Assembly (NCBI GenBank): GCA_013178275.1
Contig: JABLWZ010000011.1
Location: 1-64,000, forward strand
Direction: 5' to 3'
DNA: 64,000 bases
Source of the DNA: Bacillota bacterium
Lineage (GTDB): Bacteria; Bacillota; Ch66; Ch109
Both the position numbers and the translations under genes were made by a program. Below, in pieces: positions 50,306 to 60,800 of this stretch (position 1 is the first letter of the stretch; the number at the start of each line of letters is the position of its first letter). The notes under the pieces are model-generated. The model saw nothing but the letters and a program-made list of their open reading frames with translations, had not been told where the DNA came from and made no database searches.

Positions 50306-50860
50306 GTGGAAAACACAAGGCAATCCCTGTTTCGAACGATTTTCGGCATGATGATCAACCCATCGGGCACGCTGAAAAACGCCCTGCTCAGCACCAAGTG
50401 GTATTATTCCGCGGCCATCTCGGCCATTGCCTTCGGTTTATTTTTCGGGCAGACCGGGCTGGACCTGTACAAAACCGGACAAAAAGGAGTCGGTTTCGTA
50501 CTGCTCTCCGGGGCTGCCGGCCTGCTGTACGGCCTGCTGGTCATTCCTCTGCTCGGCGTTATCATCTGGAGCCTATTAAAACTGTCCCATTCTAAGCAGG
50601 ACGTCACCGAAACCATAGCCTCCTTCTGCCTGAGCTACAGCGGCGCACTGGTTTACGGGACGCTGGGGATAATCTTTTCCCTGGCGCTGGGGTGGAAAAC
50701 CGCGGTGGTTTTTGGGGTCACCGGCGTTCTATGGGCCACCGGCCCCATGATTGTCGCCGTACGGGAACTGACCGGGGGGAAAAACGCCTTCAGCATTCCC
50801 ATTGCCACGGTGGTCGGCGTAATAGTGCTCGTTTCCTGGTCATGGATCGGGAAGGTATAA
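50306..50860 (+). CDS. Yip1-like membrane protein (copy A)
   Basis: MMINPSGTLKNAL...LFFGQTGLDLYKTGQ...SLALGWKTAVVFGVTGVLWA; paralogous to 56764-57333. Confidence 0.75.
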   Translation: MENTRQSLFRTIFGMMINPSGTLKNALLSTKWYYSAAISAIAFGLFFGQTGLDLYKTGQKGVGFVLLSGAAGLLYGLLVIPLLGVIIWSLLKLSHSKQDVTETIASFCLSYSGALVYGTLGIIFSLALGWKTAVVFGVTGVLWATGPMIVAVRELTGGKNAFSIPIATVVGVIVLVSWSWIGKV

Positions 50861-50874
50861 GGGGGTGGATAGAA

Positions 50875-51429
50875 TTGGAGGAAAATACCGGTAAGGGACA
50901 GGGCTGGAGGAACCTGGTGAGGTGGTTGTGTTTTATAGCTTTTGGCGTCAGCGTTTTTTCCGATCCCCTGGACCGGCTGAACATCTACAGTATTGCGTTC
51001 GGCGCTGTCGCGGGGCTGCTGTTCGGCTGGCTCTTCAGGATATTTCTGCGTACCTTTTTGGGTATGTTCGACAGAGCGTTCAAGAAGCAGCACGGGAAAT
51101 ACGCCATACGGCTGGCGGTTGACCGGGGCATGCTGTTTTTGGTTCCCTTTGCGGTCATGCTGCTGGTCGCCAACTATTATTTAAACTGGTCCATGACCAT
51201 CGGGTTTATCTCGGCGGGTATTCTGATGGCGGGAACGGCGGCGGCCATCGAAATGGGAAAAATCAAGGAAAAACCGGAGTTAAGAAACACCCTGGCCGCT
51301 TCCGCCGTGTCCTTTTTGTTCTCACTGCTCTGGATTCTCTCCTATCAGGCTCTGGCCCAGGCGCCGTCTTTTATAGAAGGCGGTATAAACCTGATTCATT
51401 CTATCTCTTTGGGAGGAGGCGGCTTATGA
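50875..51429 (+). CDS. Membrane protein (copy A), paralogous to 57353-57868
   Basis: GMLFLVPFAVMLLVANYYLNWSMTIGFISAGILMAGTAAAIE; TTG start with GGGGGTGG SD. Confidence 0.7.
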   Translation: MEENTGKGQGWRNLVRWLCFIAFGVSVFSDPLDRLNIYSIAFGAVAGLLFGWLFRIFLRTFLGMFDRAFKKQHGKYAIRLAVDRGMLFLVPFAVMLLVANYYLNWSMTIGFISAGILMAGTAAAIEMGKIKEKPELRNTLAASAVSFLFSLLWILSYQALAQAPSFIEGGINLIHSISLGGGGL

Positions 51430-52955
51430 AGAAGTGGATTACGGTCCCATTCCTGATACTGCTGCTGGCCAACTTTTTACCGGCAGCGGCGCTGGCCGCC
51501 GGCAGCGACGGACCGCCTCCAAAACCCTATGAAAAGGTGGCTGCCCAAAAAGGCCGTTGGTATGCCGACCAGGTGTCCTACAACGGCGAGGTCAGTCTCG
51601 TTACCGGGTACACCGGCGGGTACGGCGGGGAAGCCGAGGCGGCGCTGTCGTTTAAGTTGAACGAAGAACTCCTGCTCACCGGCGTCCGCGTCCCCTATAC
51701 GGGCGGGGATACCAGCGGCGTGGCGCTCACGCTCGTTGACAGCCGCGGCAAAGTTTATCAAGGCTTTCGGGTGGAATCGGAGCCCGGTGCCCAGACCGGA
51801 CCCGATTCGAGCGGGGGACCCGGAGCGGTGCCGGGACAAAGGCTGTATTCCTTCACCCCGAATTCTTCCCTGGTTCTGCCCCGAGAGACCTACACCCTGC
51901 AGCTCAAGGGCGGCGGCCGGCCGGAGGCCGCTTTTCTCGTCCGGGGATACAATTATGAGGCCTTTCAAAGCTATGCGGAGGAATTGAAAAAGTGGTCGGA
52001 AGAGTCAAAGCTCGAACAGCCGGAGATAGACTTCACCGGGACCTACCGGGTCAACCTGGATGTGTATAAAACCAGCACTCTGATGGGTCCGGTAAATTCA
52101 AAAACCAGCAGCTTCTCCCTGAAAGATTTTCAGGTGTGCATCCTGGACAAAGGCGGGTCTCTCGAATTGATAGGAGAATACGAGGGAATGCCTTTTTCCC
52201 AAAACTGCGCGGTTGTGGAGGAAACTGAAAACAGCGTCACGGCCAGAGCGAATTTTGCGGCGGACCTGAGCAAGCTGCCCTATCAGGCCAACATCGCGGC
52301 GTCGGCCCTGGTCACCTTGACCCGGACCGAAAACGGGAGAACCGCTCTGCAGCTGAAAGGCCAGGGAACTTATTCGCGCGCGGCCAGCTCGGAAAAAGGC
52401 GCCGACTATAATACCTACGACGTGGTCGCCAACGGGGGCATGGCGAAAAAGGAACTGCCGATTTTTGTGACCAAAGCCCTGGGGAAATCGAACAGCGCGG
52501 GCAGCATCCCGGGCCCGGACAGTCCGGCCCAGGCCGCGGCGGGGATCCTCTTCCCTCCGCTGGCGGGCGTACTGGTTAACGTCATTCAGGGGCTTTTAAA
52601 ACCAAAGGAACCGCCGGTCAAGCTCTCCGTGGGCGAGCAGGCCATGAAAGACGCCAACCGGTCCCTGGGTAAAGGCCTCTACAGCGAGGAGGAAGCGAAG
52701 GCCTGGAGCATCATGGCCGATGCCCTGGGCAACAGCGACGAGCCGGATGCCGACCCCTTCTCCATCGGCGACAACGAACGGCCCGGCGGCGAGGATTACG
52801 CCGCGCCGGATGGAGGCCGTGAGGAATTTGAGGAGCAGGAAGAAACCGGCCAGGACGAATGGCAGGAGATGGGTATTTTTAACCCCGATGCCCTGGGCGG
52901 ACCGGAGGATAATCCCTATACAGTATTCGAGGGGGAAAATCCATGCGCGGGATGA
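51426..52955 (+). CDS. Secreted protein of unknown function (copy A of the secreted component)
   Basis: Signal peptide MKKWITVPFLILLLANFLPAAALAAG; ATGA overlap with upstream gene; acidic C-terminus. Confidence 0.75.
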   Translation: MKKWITVPFLILLLANFLPAAALAAGSDGPPPKPYEKVAAQKGRWYADQVSYNGEVSLVTGYTGGYGGEAEAALSFKLNEELLLTGVRVPYTGGDTSGVALTLVDSRGKVYQGFRVESEPGAQTGPDSSGGPGAVPGQRLYSFTPNSSLVLPRETYTLQLKGGGRPEAAFLVRGYNYEAFQSYAEELKKWSEESKLEQPEIDFTGTYRVNLDVYKTSTLMGPVNSKTSSFSLKDFQVCILDKGGSLELIGEYEGMPFSQNCAVVEETENSVTARANFAADLSKLPYQANIAASALVTLTRTENGRTALQLKGQGTYSRAASSEKGADYNTYDVVANGGMAKKELPIFVTKALGKSNSAGSIPGPDSPAQAAAGILFPPLAGVLVNVIQGLLKPKEPPVKLSVGEQAMKDANRSLGKGLYSEEEAKAWSIMADALGNSDEPDADPFSIGDNERPGGEDYAAPDGGREEFEEQEETGQDEWQEMGIFNPDALGGPEDNPYTVFEGENPCAG

Positions 52956-52983
52956 AGCGGTATGAAAGGAAGGAGCTGAAACC

Positions 52984-55900
52984 ATGAATTATGGATTGCC
53001 CTCGTATAAAGTCAATACGGCAACCCTGGGCCTGTTCGTCGAATATCCGTTTTTCAGGTCATCCTGTGTCAATCTTCAGGTAGATATCGTCATACGCCAC
53101 AATTCTTTCAAAAACGGACGGGGTATGTTCGGAGGAGGCTGGCGGTTTTCGTACGAATCAGGCATCACCCTGGATGCGGAAAAGAACCGGGTTTTACTGG
53201 AGAAAGGGTCCGGACAGGTGCTCGCCTTTAAAGCGGGGCCGGAAAAGACGCTGCCGGGTGCCTACCAGGAACTCAGGCCTCTGGGCAGCAGCCGGGTAAG
53301 GCTGCTGGAACACCATGACCACTACCGCTTCGAGGACCGGCAGCAGGGACAAACCCTTATTTACGCCAAAACGGCCGGAGGCGGCGGGGCCCGTCTTAGC
53401 CAAGTCGTGTTCAACCGCGATAATGCTCTGCGGGTCCATTACGGGGAGGGGGCCTTGATTCAGGAAATCACCGACTCCTTTGGACGCGCTATCCGCTTTT
53501 TATATGAAGGCTCCCCTTACTGCACCGGCATCATACTGCCGGATGGCCGGGAGGCGGCCGTCTCTTATGGCGGCAGCGGCCGCATCGAGAGAATTGTGAG
53601 CCTTGCCGGCGTACCAGTAATCTTCAATTATGATGCCCAGTCACGGCTAGCGGCCATGATAGTGGGGAAAAAGCAGAGGACCAACCGCTTCACCTACGTG
53701 GAACCGGAGGGGAGAAGCCTGGTTCAGACGGTGACGGACCGGAATGGCGGCGTGACAAAGTACGAAATGCTCTCACAGAGTCCAGTGACAGTGCGGGTCA
53801 GCGACCCGCTGGGCCACACCAGGACATACACCAGCCGGAACGGACTGACCGAAAGGATAGTCGACGGCCTCGGCCGGGAAACGGTCATTGAGTATACCGG
53901 CTCTCTGCCGGTCGCGGTTACAGACAAAAACGGGAACCGCCGGCTGATGGAGTACGATGCACAGGGAAACCTGATCCGCAGAACCGATGCCATGGGGGGA
54001 ACCGAGACCTTCGCCTACGACAGCAGCGGAAATATGACCGTCTACACGGATAGCCTGGGAAGGGTTACGCGGCAGGCCTATGACGAGCGGAAAAACCTTG
54101 TCGCCAGGGAGGGGCCCGACGGACGGAAGACCGTTTTCCATTACGACGAAAAAGGCCGGCTGCTCCGGAAGGAGATGCCCAACGGAAAGGTTACCAGCTA
54201 CGAGTATAACGCTTTTTCCAACCTCACGGCCATCCGGGACAGCCTGGGGTATTTATACCGGGCCTGGTATGACGGCCAGGGCTATCAGCGGCTGGGGTGC
54301 ACGGATGCCAGCGGCAGCCGCACCGTGACCGAATGGGATGAAGTGGGCCGGCCGCAGAAGATAGAGTATGCCGACGGTACTTCGAAAACCCATGTATACG
54401 ACTGCTGCGCCGGGCTGGCCACCCGGAACCAGTTGGGAAACACCTGGGTTTTCGAAAGAGACCTCATGTCCAATATTGTCAGGAAGACAAATCCCCTGGA
54501 CGGCCAGACCGCTTATCAATACGACCGGGGCGGCCGGCTGGTCAAAGAGGTCGACGAACTGGGGAACGGCAGAAGTTTTGAGTACGACGCGGCGGGACGC
54601 CTTTTGAAGACCACGAACGCCCAGGGGCAGACGGTCTGCCGGAGTTATGACGCCAACGGCAACCTGCTTTCCGTCGCCGACGAGCGGGGAAACCGCTTCA
54701 ATTTCGAATACAAGAGCAACAATCAGGTATGGATGGTGACCGACCCCCTGGGCCGGGAAACAGTATATGGGTACGATGCCGCCAACAACCCTTCTTTTGT
54801 GATAACCCCGGGGCAGCACAAGATATCCTGGGTCTACGACTCAAACGACAATATTGTGCAGAAGCTGGTGGACGACACCCCGGTGGCGGACCTGCACCGC
54901 GACGCTTCGGGAAATGTGACGCGGCTCTCCGAAGCGGCGGGGGAAACCGTCTATGAATACGACCTCAGAGACCGCGTGACCGCCATTATTTACCGGGACC
55001 GGCAGCGGGTGTCCCTGGCCTATGATCTGGACGACCGCCTCACCGAGATACGATATCCGGGCGGGCTTACCGTTGCCTATGCCTACGATGCCATGGGGCG
55101 GACGGCCTCCGTTCGGTGGGGCGGCCATCAGGTCGGTTATCAGTATGACGCGGCGGGCAGGAAGGTGTCCGAAAAAAGGTCCAACGGCGTGGACAGCCGA
55201 TACGCGTACGATCCCGGCAACCGCCTGACCCAGGTTAGCCATGGGACAGCCGGGGAAACATTCGCGGCGATGCAGTACCGCTACGACGCGGCCGGGAACA
55301 TGCTGGAAGAGATAAGCCGCACGCCCCTGCTGGAGACGGTTCCCGACGAAGCGGAACGGGGCAGCCTGGCCTTGAGCTATGACCCGGCAAACCAGTTGGT
55401 GCAGAGAAACGGGTCTCTTTGCCGCTGTGACGACGACGGCAGCGTGACGCATCTGGGAGGCGGCCGGGCCGTAAGTTTCAGCTACGATGCCGAAAGCCGC
55501 CTGGCGTCCAAAAGCACCGCCCGGGGTGCGGCGGAATATGAATACAACGCCTTCAACCAGCTGGTAAAAGTGGTCCGCGACGGGAAAGCGGTTTCAAGGT
55601 ATCACGACCTCTCGGGCCGGCTCCTCTTCGAAATCGATGAACGGGGCTTAACCTGCTTCGTCCACTGCGGCGAACAGATGGTGGCGGCCGTGAACGCGGA
55701 TGGGTCCGTATGGTTCTACCATTATGACCACCGCGGGAATACGGCGGTCATAAGCGATGGAAACGGGGCGGCGATATGCGCGTACGCGTACCTGCCTTAC
55801 GGCGGCATATGGAAAAGGAAGGAAAACAGCCCTGGCAACCGTTTTACCTTCATGGGCGCTTTTGGGGTCAGCGACGAAGAAGACGGTTTTTATCTGACCG

Positions 55901-56388
55901 CCAGCCGCTGCTACGATTCCGCCGCCGGTCGCTTCATCCAGCAGGATACCAGGGGCTTTGTGGGCGGGCAGAACCTGTACGCCTACGCGGACGGCAATCC
56001 CGTGACCCGCGTCGACCCGGAAGGCACGGAGCCTTTTACTCTGCTACTGCTCGCCGCCGCTGGAATTGGAGGTTTGTATCTGGCGTACAAAGCGGTAGGG
56101 TCGGGGAAAGCAGTGGGCGAAAGCGCGAAGAAGTATAATGAAAAACTGTCGGCTCTGGAAAAAGCGAGGATTAACCGCGATAAAACCATGGAAGCTTTTG
56201 TGTCCGGGAAGGCAAGTGAAGAACAGCTGTATAAAGCTGAAGACAATTACCGGAATGCCTTGGATGCAGCAGCCAAACAGGCCGGGGAAACCGGGAAAAC
56301 AGCGGTATACGAGTATGGGATACCGGGAGGCGGTGCTACCCAGGAAGTCATAAAAGATCTAAACAGCTGTGCGACGCCGTCGGATTAA
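52984..56388 (+). CDS. Rhs/YD-repeat protein
   Basis: Many YD repeats (e.g. YEYDLRDRVTAIIY); Rhs core-like GFYLTASRCYDSAAGRFIQQDTRGFVGGQNLYAYADGNPVTRVDPEG. Confidence 0.95.
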   Translation: MNYGLPSYKVNTATLGLFVEYPFFRSSCVNLQVDIVIRHNSFKNGRGMFGGGWRFSYESGITLDAEKNRVLLEKGSGQVLAFKAGPEKTLPGAYQELRPLGSSRVRLLEHHDHYRFEDRQQGQTLIYAKTAGGGGARLSQVVFNRDNALRVHYGEGALIQEITDSFGRAIRFLYEGSPYCTGIILPDGREAAVSYGGSGRIERIVSLAGVPVIFNYDAQSRLAAMIVGKKQRTNRFTYVEPEGRSLVQTVTDRNGGVTKYEMLSQSPVTVRVSDPLGHTRTYTSRNGLTERIVDGLGRETVIEYTGSLPVAVTDKNGNRRLMEYDAQGNLIRRTDAMGGTETFAYDSSGNMTVYTDSLGRVTRQAYDERKNLVAREGPDGRKTVFHYDEKGRLLRKEMPNGKVTSYEYNAFSNLTAIRDSLGYLYRAWYDGQGYQRLGCTDASGSRTVTEWDEVGRPQKIEYADGTSKTHVYDCCAGLATRNQLGNTWVFERDLMSNIVRKTNPLDGQTAYQYDRGGRLVKEVDELGNGRSFEYDAAGRLLKTTNAQGQTVCRSYDANGNLLSVADERGNRFNFEYKSNNQVWMVTDPLGRETVYGYDAANNPSFVITPGQHKISWVYDSNDNIVQKLVDDTPVADLHRDASGNVTRLSEAAGETVYEYDLRDRVTAIIYRDRQRVSLAYDLDDRLTEIRYPGGLTVAYAYDAMGRTASVRWGGHQVGYQYDAAGRKVSEKRSNGVDSRYAYDPGNRLTQVSHGTAGETFAAMQYRYDAAGNMLEEISRTPLLETVPDEAERGSLALSYDPANQLVQRNGSLCRCDDDGSVTHLGGGRAVSFSYDAESRLASKSTARGAAEYEYNAFNQLVKVVRDGKAVSRYHDLSGRLLFEIDERGLTCFVHCGEQMVAAVNADGSVWFYHYDHRGNTAVISDGNGAAICAYAYLPYGGIWKRKENSPGNRFTFMGAFGVSDEEDGFYLTASRCYDSAAGRFIQQDTRGFVGGQNLYAYADGNPVTRVDPEGTEPFTLLLLAAAGIGGLYLAYKAVGSGKAVGESAKKYNEKLSALEKARINRDKTMEAFVSGKASEEQLYKAEDNYRNALDAAAKQAGETGKTAVYEYGIPGGGATQEVIKDLNSCATPSD

Positions 56389-56443
56389 GGCCGGGGGAGA
56401 GGTTCCCGGCATATACTTGGCCAAGGAAGGAGCGTGGGAAATC

Positions 56444-56620
56444 ATGCCGCAGAACAATCCCTGTGTCATACGGTACGAGTACGATGCGTTAAACCGCATC
56501 AAAAAAGTCACACTGGAACAAAAGGTTGAAATCACCTATGAATACGACGCTGCCGGCAACATCACCCTGGTGGAGAGCCAGGAGAGGCCCTCCGGGGGAG
56601 AGGGTGACGCCGGTTCATAA
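56444..56620 (+). CDS. Mini YD-repeat protein (two YD units)
   Basis: MPQNNPCVIRYEYDALNRIKKVTLEQKVEITYEYDAAGNITLVESQERPSGGEGDAGS; SD aaggagcg upstream. Confidence 0.6.
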   Translation: MPQNNPCVIRYEYDALNRIKKVTLEQKVEITYEYDAAGNITLVESQERPSGGEGDAGS

Positions 56621-56763
56621 GCCATATCCATTCTAAAAAGGGTGGAGCGTTCGCGCGTAATCTGTCAACAGTATCTGCATGTAATCGCAAAAGAGAGGCT
56701 GGACTTTAAATTGCGGGCCGCACCGGCAGCCGGGCGGCGCTAAGGAGGGACCCAGAAAAGGAT

Positions 56764-57333
56764 ATGAATACGATTGCAACCCCTGAAACATCCCGCTGGA
56801 AAACAACGCTGAAAATGATGATAAATCCCGGCGAGGTGGTTAAAAGCCAGATGTCCAGGGTTCCCTGGCCCTATTCCATGCTCGTATCCGGTTTGTCGTT
56901 CACCCTGTTCTTTTTACAGACCGGGCTGGATATGATGCGCTCAGGTCAAATTGGAACCGCGACGATGATCCTGATCACCATGCTGGGCCTGCTTTACGGT
57001 ACGGCCGGCGTGGCTCTCCTGGCCGTGATGGCGTGGGCCTTATCCCAGGCCGGAGAGCGGGGCTACACGGTTGACTGGGCCATATCCACGTTCGCGCTGG
57101 GTTATTCCGCCACCCTGGTCTACTCTCTGACCGGTCTGGTGTTTTCACTGGCCTTGGGATGGAAAACGGCCGTGGCATTTGGTGTTACCGGAGTTTTATG
57201 GGCCTTGCGGCCCACTTTGTTCACGATCAAGCAGATGTCCGGCGAGCGGACGGCGTTCAGCATCGCCCTGTCCACTCTCTGCGGGGCCATCCTGCTGCTG
57301 GGGTGGGCCCTGTTGGGCCGACTCGGCGCTTAG
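56764..57333 (+). CDS. Yip1-like membrane protein (copy B)
   Basis: MMINPGEVVKSQM...LFFLQTGLDMMRSGQ...SLALGWKTAVAFGVTGVLWA. Confidence 0.78.
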   Translation: MNTIATPETSRWKTTLKMMINPGEVVKSQMSRVPWPYSMLVSGLSFTLFFLQTGLDMMRSGQIGTATMILITMLGLLYGTAGVALLAVMAWALSQAGERGYTVDWAISTFALGYSATLVYSLTGLVFSLALGWKTAVAFGVTGVLWALRPTLFTIKQMSGERTAFSIALSTLCGAILLLGWALLGRLGA

Positions 57334-57352
57334 GGAGAATCACTGAGAAAAG

Positions 57353-57868
57353 ATGTTTGGGAGGCGGATACATGTGGGTATGAACCTTGGCTACGCCCAA
57401 CCCCCCGGCCGGGAGAAAACTGCTCTCTGGCCGTCGTACCTGTGCTTTCTGGTGCTGGGCGTACTGGTCCCTTTCAGCAGACCTGATTTTAAAATTCTCA
57501 CCCTGGGGCTGTCGGCTCTCGCTGCGCTGATCATAGGGCTGCTGACCGTAAAGCTGCTCATCGCAATTTTCAACCTGGGGAACCCGACGCTGCGGGTGGA
57601 AACCGCCGGTCAGTTCTCCCGGGAAGCGGTGGGCAGCGGCATGCTGTTCATGATTCCCTTTACCGTGCTGGCGGCGCTGGCCCAACTGCTGCTGAACTGG
57701 AATGCGGTGATGCCCTTCGCTTCCGCCGCGATTATGACAGCGGCCGCCACGGCCGGCTCCGAAGCGATGAAAAAGGGAGCCCAGGGAATGAAAAACGTGA
57801 TGGTCCCCTCGGGACTGGCGTTTATACTCTCTACCGGCTGGATGATGCTGATAGGGTTTCTGCCGTAA
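57353..57868 (+). CDS. Membrane protein (copy B)
   Basis: GMLFMIPFTVLAALAQLLLNWNAVMPFASAAIMTAAATAGSE; paralogous to 50875-51429. Confidence 0.72.
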   Translation: MFGRRIHVGMNLGYAQPPGREKTALWPSYLCFLVLGVLVPFSRPDFKILTLGLSALAALIIGLLTVKLLIAIFNLGNPTLRVETAGQFSREAVGSGMLFMIPFTVLAALAQLLLNWNAVMPFASAAIMTAAATAGSEAMKKGAQGMKNVMVPSGLAFILSTGWMMLIGFLP

Positions 57869-57875
57869 GGACCAA

Positions 57876-60800
57876 ATGGAGGTGAGTGGTTTGTCGATTC
57901 TTAATCTGGGCAGGACCAGGAAACGACTAAAAAAATTTTTTTTGCCAATGATGGCGCTGACCGCGGCGGTTGTGATGCTGGCAGCGGCTTTTTTCCCCGG
58001 CACCGCTCTGGCCGGGAATATCGGTGACGTGGTTACCGAGGTAGCCAAGGCCAATTATTCCTCGCCGGAGTTTGACTTTGGTTCCGAGGATGCGACCGGG
58101 CTTAATATAAAACTGCACGCCGGATACGGAAATTTGAGTAAAGGTTATGGCGGAGTGTCTGTTCTGGGCCCGACTGACGCGGCCGGCATGAAAGCCATGC
58201 TTCAATATATAGATGGGGAAGCCAACCACACCAGCATCCAGACCACGCGCATGAAAGGCTGCGAAGTACGTGAATATACCATGTCCGATGGTACCGGAGT
58301 GGGCGTAATACTGCCCGATTATTTTATCACCGTGGAGACCTACAAATCCGGCAACAGCCAGGCCGTCGACTTTCAGAACGCCAAAAGAATAGCCCAGCAG
58401 GTATTGGACGGCCTGGAGCGCAACGGCCTGTTGAGCCAGGCGGCCCCGGATATCGAAGCGGCCGACCCGGCCAAAAAAGAACAGTCGGATAAACCCGCGG
58501 CGGCAGCTACCGGAAAGCCGCTGGATGAGCCGGTTAAGATAGCCGATACCATGAATATTTACGGGGTAAGCAGCGGTCCCACCGCTCCGACCACCTTCAG
58601 CGTCAGCAGCCCCCACCTAGTCACCTTCATCACGACCTATCACTGGAACAGCGCCCGGGGAGCCCCCGGCGGCACCATAGCCCTCAAGGGCGGCGACGGA
58701 AAGGTGTACGGACCCTGGAAGGTCAGCACCCGGCCGGGCCAGGGCGGCGTACCCAACGCTTACTGGGAGGTGTTCCCCAATATTGTTGTTCCAGCCGGGA
58801 CCTATACCATCATCGATTCGGACCCGACCACCTGGTCGCAGAATCAGCAGTCCGGAGGCCGGGGAATGGGAGAGGTAAAGGCGACTCCCCACTTTGAAGC
58901 CGCCGGCGGTTCATCCGGCGGTACCGGAAAAAGAACCTCAGATGGCTCGGCGGCTGGAAGCGGCTGGGCGGCAAGCCCGGCCGGCGTGGGCTCGGTGGGC
59001 AGCATACCCGGCCCCTCCAATACCACCGAAGCGGTGGTGGGGGTGGCGGTACCCGGTTTAATCGCCACCGGCCTGGGAGCGCTGGCCGGACTGGGCGGCG
59101 GCGGGGGAGGATTCGCGCCTTCGGGAGGGATACCCTTTTCACCGACCGGCGGAGGACCATACCCCGGCGCGGGAGGAGGCGGCGCACAGCATTCCGCTGC
59201 AATCCAGGAGGTCGGCCAGCCTGGCAGAAGGCGTGATGAGCCGGCGCCGATCCCGGGTATTATAGTCGATACGGCAGAGATGGGCCAGGGGGCCATCGGC
59301 GCACCCTCAGGCGATGGTCTGATCGTAGATACCGCGCATGAGGCGGCGGTATTCGTCCGGCCTGAACCGGGGATAATCATCGATACCGCGGACGAGGCTG
59401 CGATATTAATCAAGCCCGACTCCAAAACTGTGACCGATGGGGCCGGCGGAGGCATAGTGATTGATACCAGCGCCCTGGATGATCGGGGAGAGGCTGGAGC
59501 AGAAGCGCAAACAAAGGGAGTTATTGAAGAAAGCGGTTACGACCGGGAAGGCTACAACAGCGAAGGCTTCGATAAAGCCGGATTCGATAAAGAGGGCTTT
59601 GACAAGGCCGGATTTAATAAAGAAGGTTTCGATAAGGCCGGGTTTGACAAGGCGGGCTTCGACAAAGCGGGATTTAATAAAGAAGGTTTCGATAAGGCCG
59701 GGTTTGACAAGGCGGGCTTCGATAAAGCCGGGTTTAATAAAGAAGGCTTTGACAAGACCGGGTTTGACAAGGAGGGTTTCGATAAAGCTGGGTTCAACAA
59801 AGCAGGATTTAATAAAGAAGGCTTCGATAAGACCGGATTTGATAAAGAAGGGTTCGATAAAACTGGGTTCAATAAAGAAGGCTTTGACAAGACCGGGTTT
59901 AATAAAGAAGGGTTCGATAAAACTGGGTTCAATAAAGAAGGCTTTGACAAGACCGGGTTTAATAAAGAAGGCTTCGATAAAGCCGGGTTCAATAAAGAAG
60001 GCTTCGACAAGGCTGGGTTCAATAAGGAAGGTTTCGATAAAGAAGGCTTTGACAAATCCGGATTCAACAAGGAAGGCTTCGATAAAGCAGGCTTCAACAA
60101 AGAGGGCTTCGACAAGACCGGGTTTAATAAAGAAGGTTTCGATAAGGCAGGATTCAACAAAGAGGGCTTTGACAAAGCCGGGTTTGACAAGGAAGGCTTC
60201 GATAAATCGGGTTTCGATAAAGAGGGCTTTGACAAGGCCGGGTTCGATAAGGAAGGGTTCAACAAAGAGGGGCTTAAAAAAGAAGACGCTGAAAAGGCAG
60301 CGCCTGATAAAGAGGAACCAGGCAAAGCCGGTTCTGGCAAGAAGGCCGCTGACAAGGCTGAAGTCGATAAAGAGGGCCCTGCCAAAGACGGATATGACAA
60401 AGACGGTTATGACAAGGACGGGTATGACCGGGATGGCCGAGACGAGTACGGCTTCGGTAAAGACGGGTTTAACGAAAACGGCGTTGACAAAGACGGCTAC
60501 GACCGGGAAGGCTTCGACTACGAAGGTTACAGCTGCGGCGGCTACGATCCCTGGGGCTACGACAAACAGGGATACGACAAGGACGGCTATCACTGGAGCG
60601 GCTACAACGCCGACGGGTACAACCGGAGCGGCAGACACTGGACGGAAAACCCGTATGAGAAGGGCAGCCCTTTCGATGTAATCACCGGGTCCTCCAGTCC
60701 TTTTGCTGAAGACCGAGATGTAATAGCGAGTGTTTCAGTTGAGTTGGATGAGAACGGGAGGATTATTGGCGGGAAGAACCTGGCGGATAGCTGGAAGCCG

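Noticed and set aside
59538-60632. CRISPR array
   Set aside because: Repeats are contiguous 15-bp coding units without unique spacers and lie inside a secreted protein gene; no cas genes seen.
59406-60681. Long ORFs in other frames across the pentad array (59406..60638 -, 59461..60681 +, 59552..60400 -)
   Set aside because: A 15-bp period divisible by 3 keeps all frames open when one is; these are repeat artefacts, not genes.
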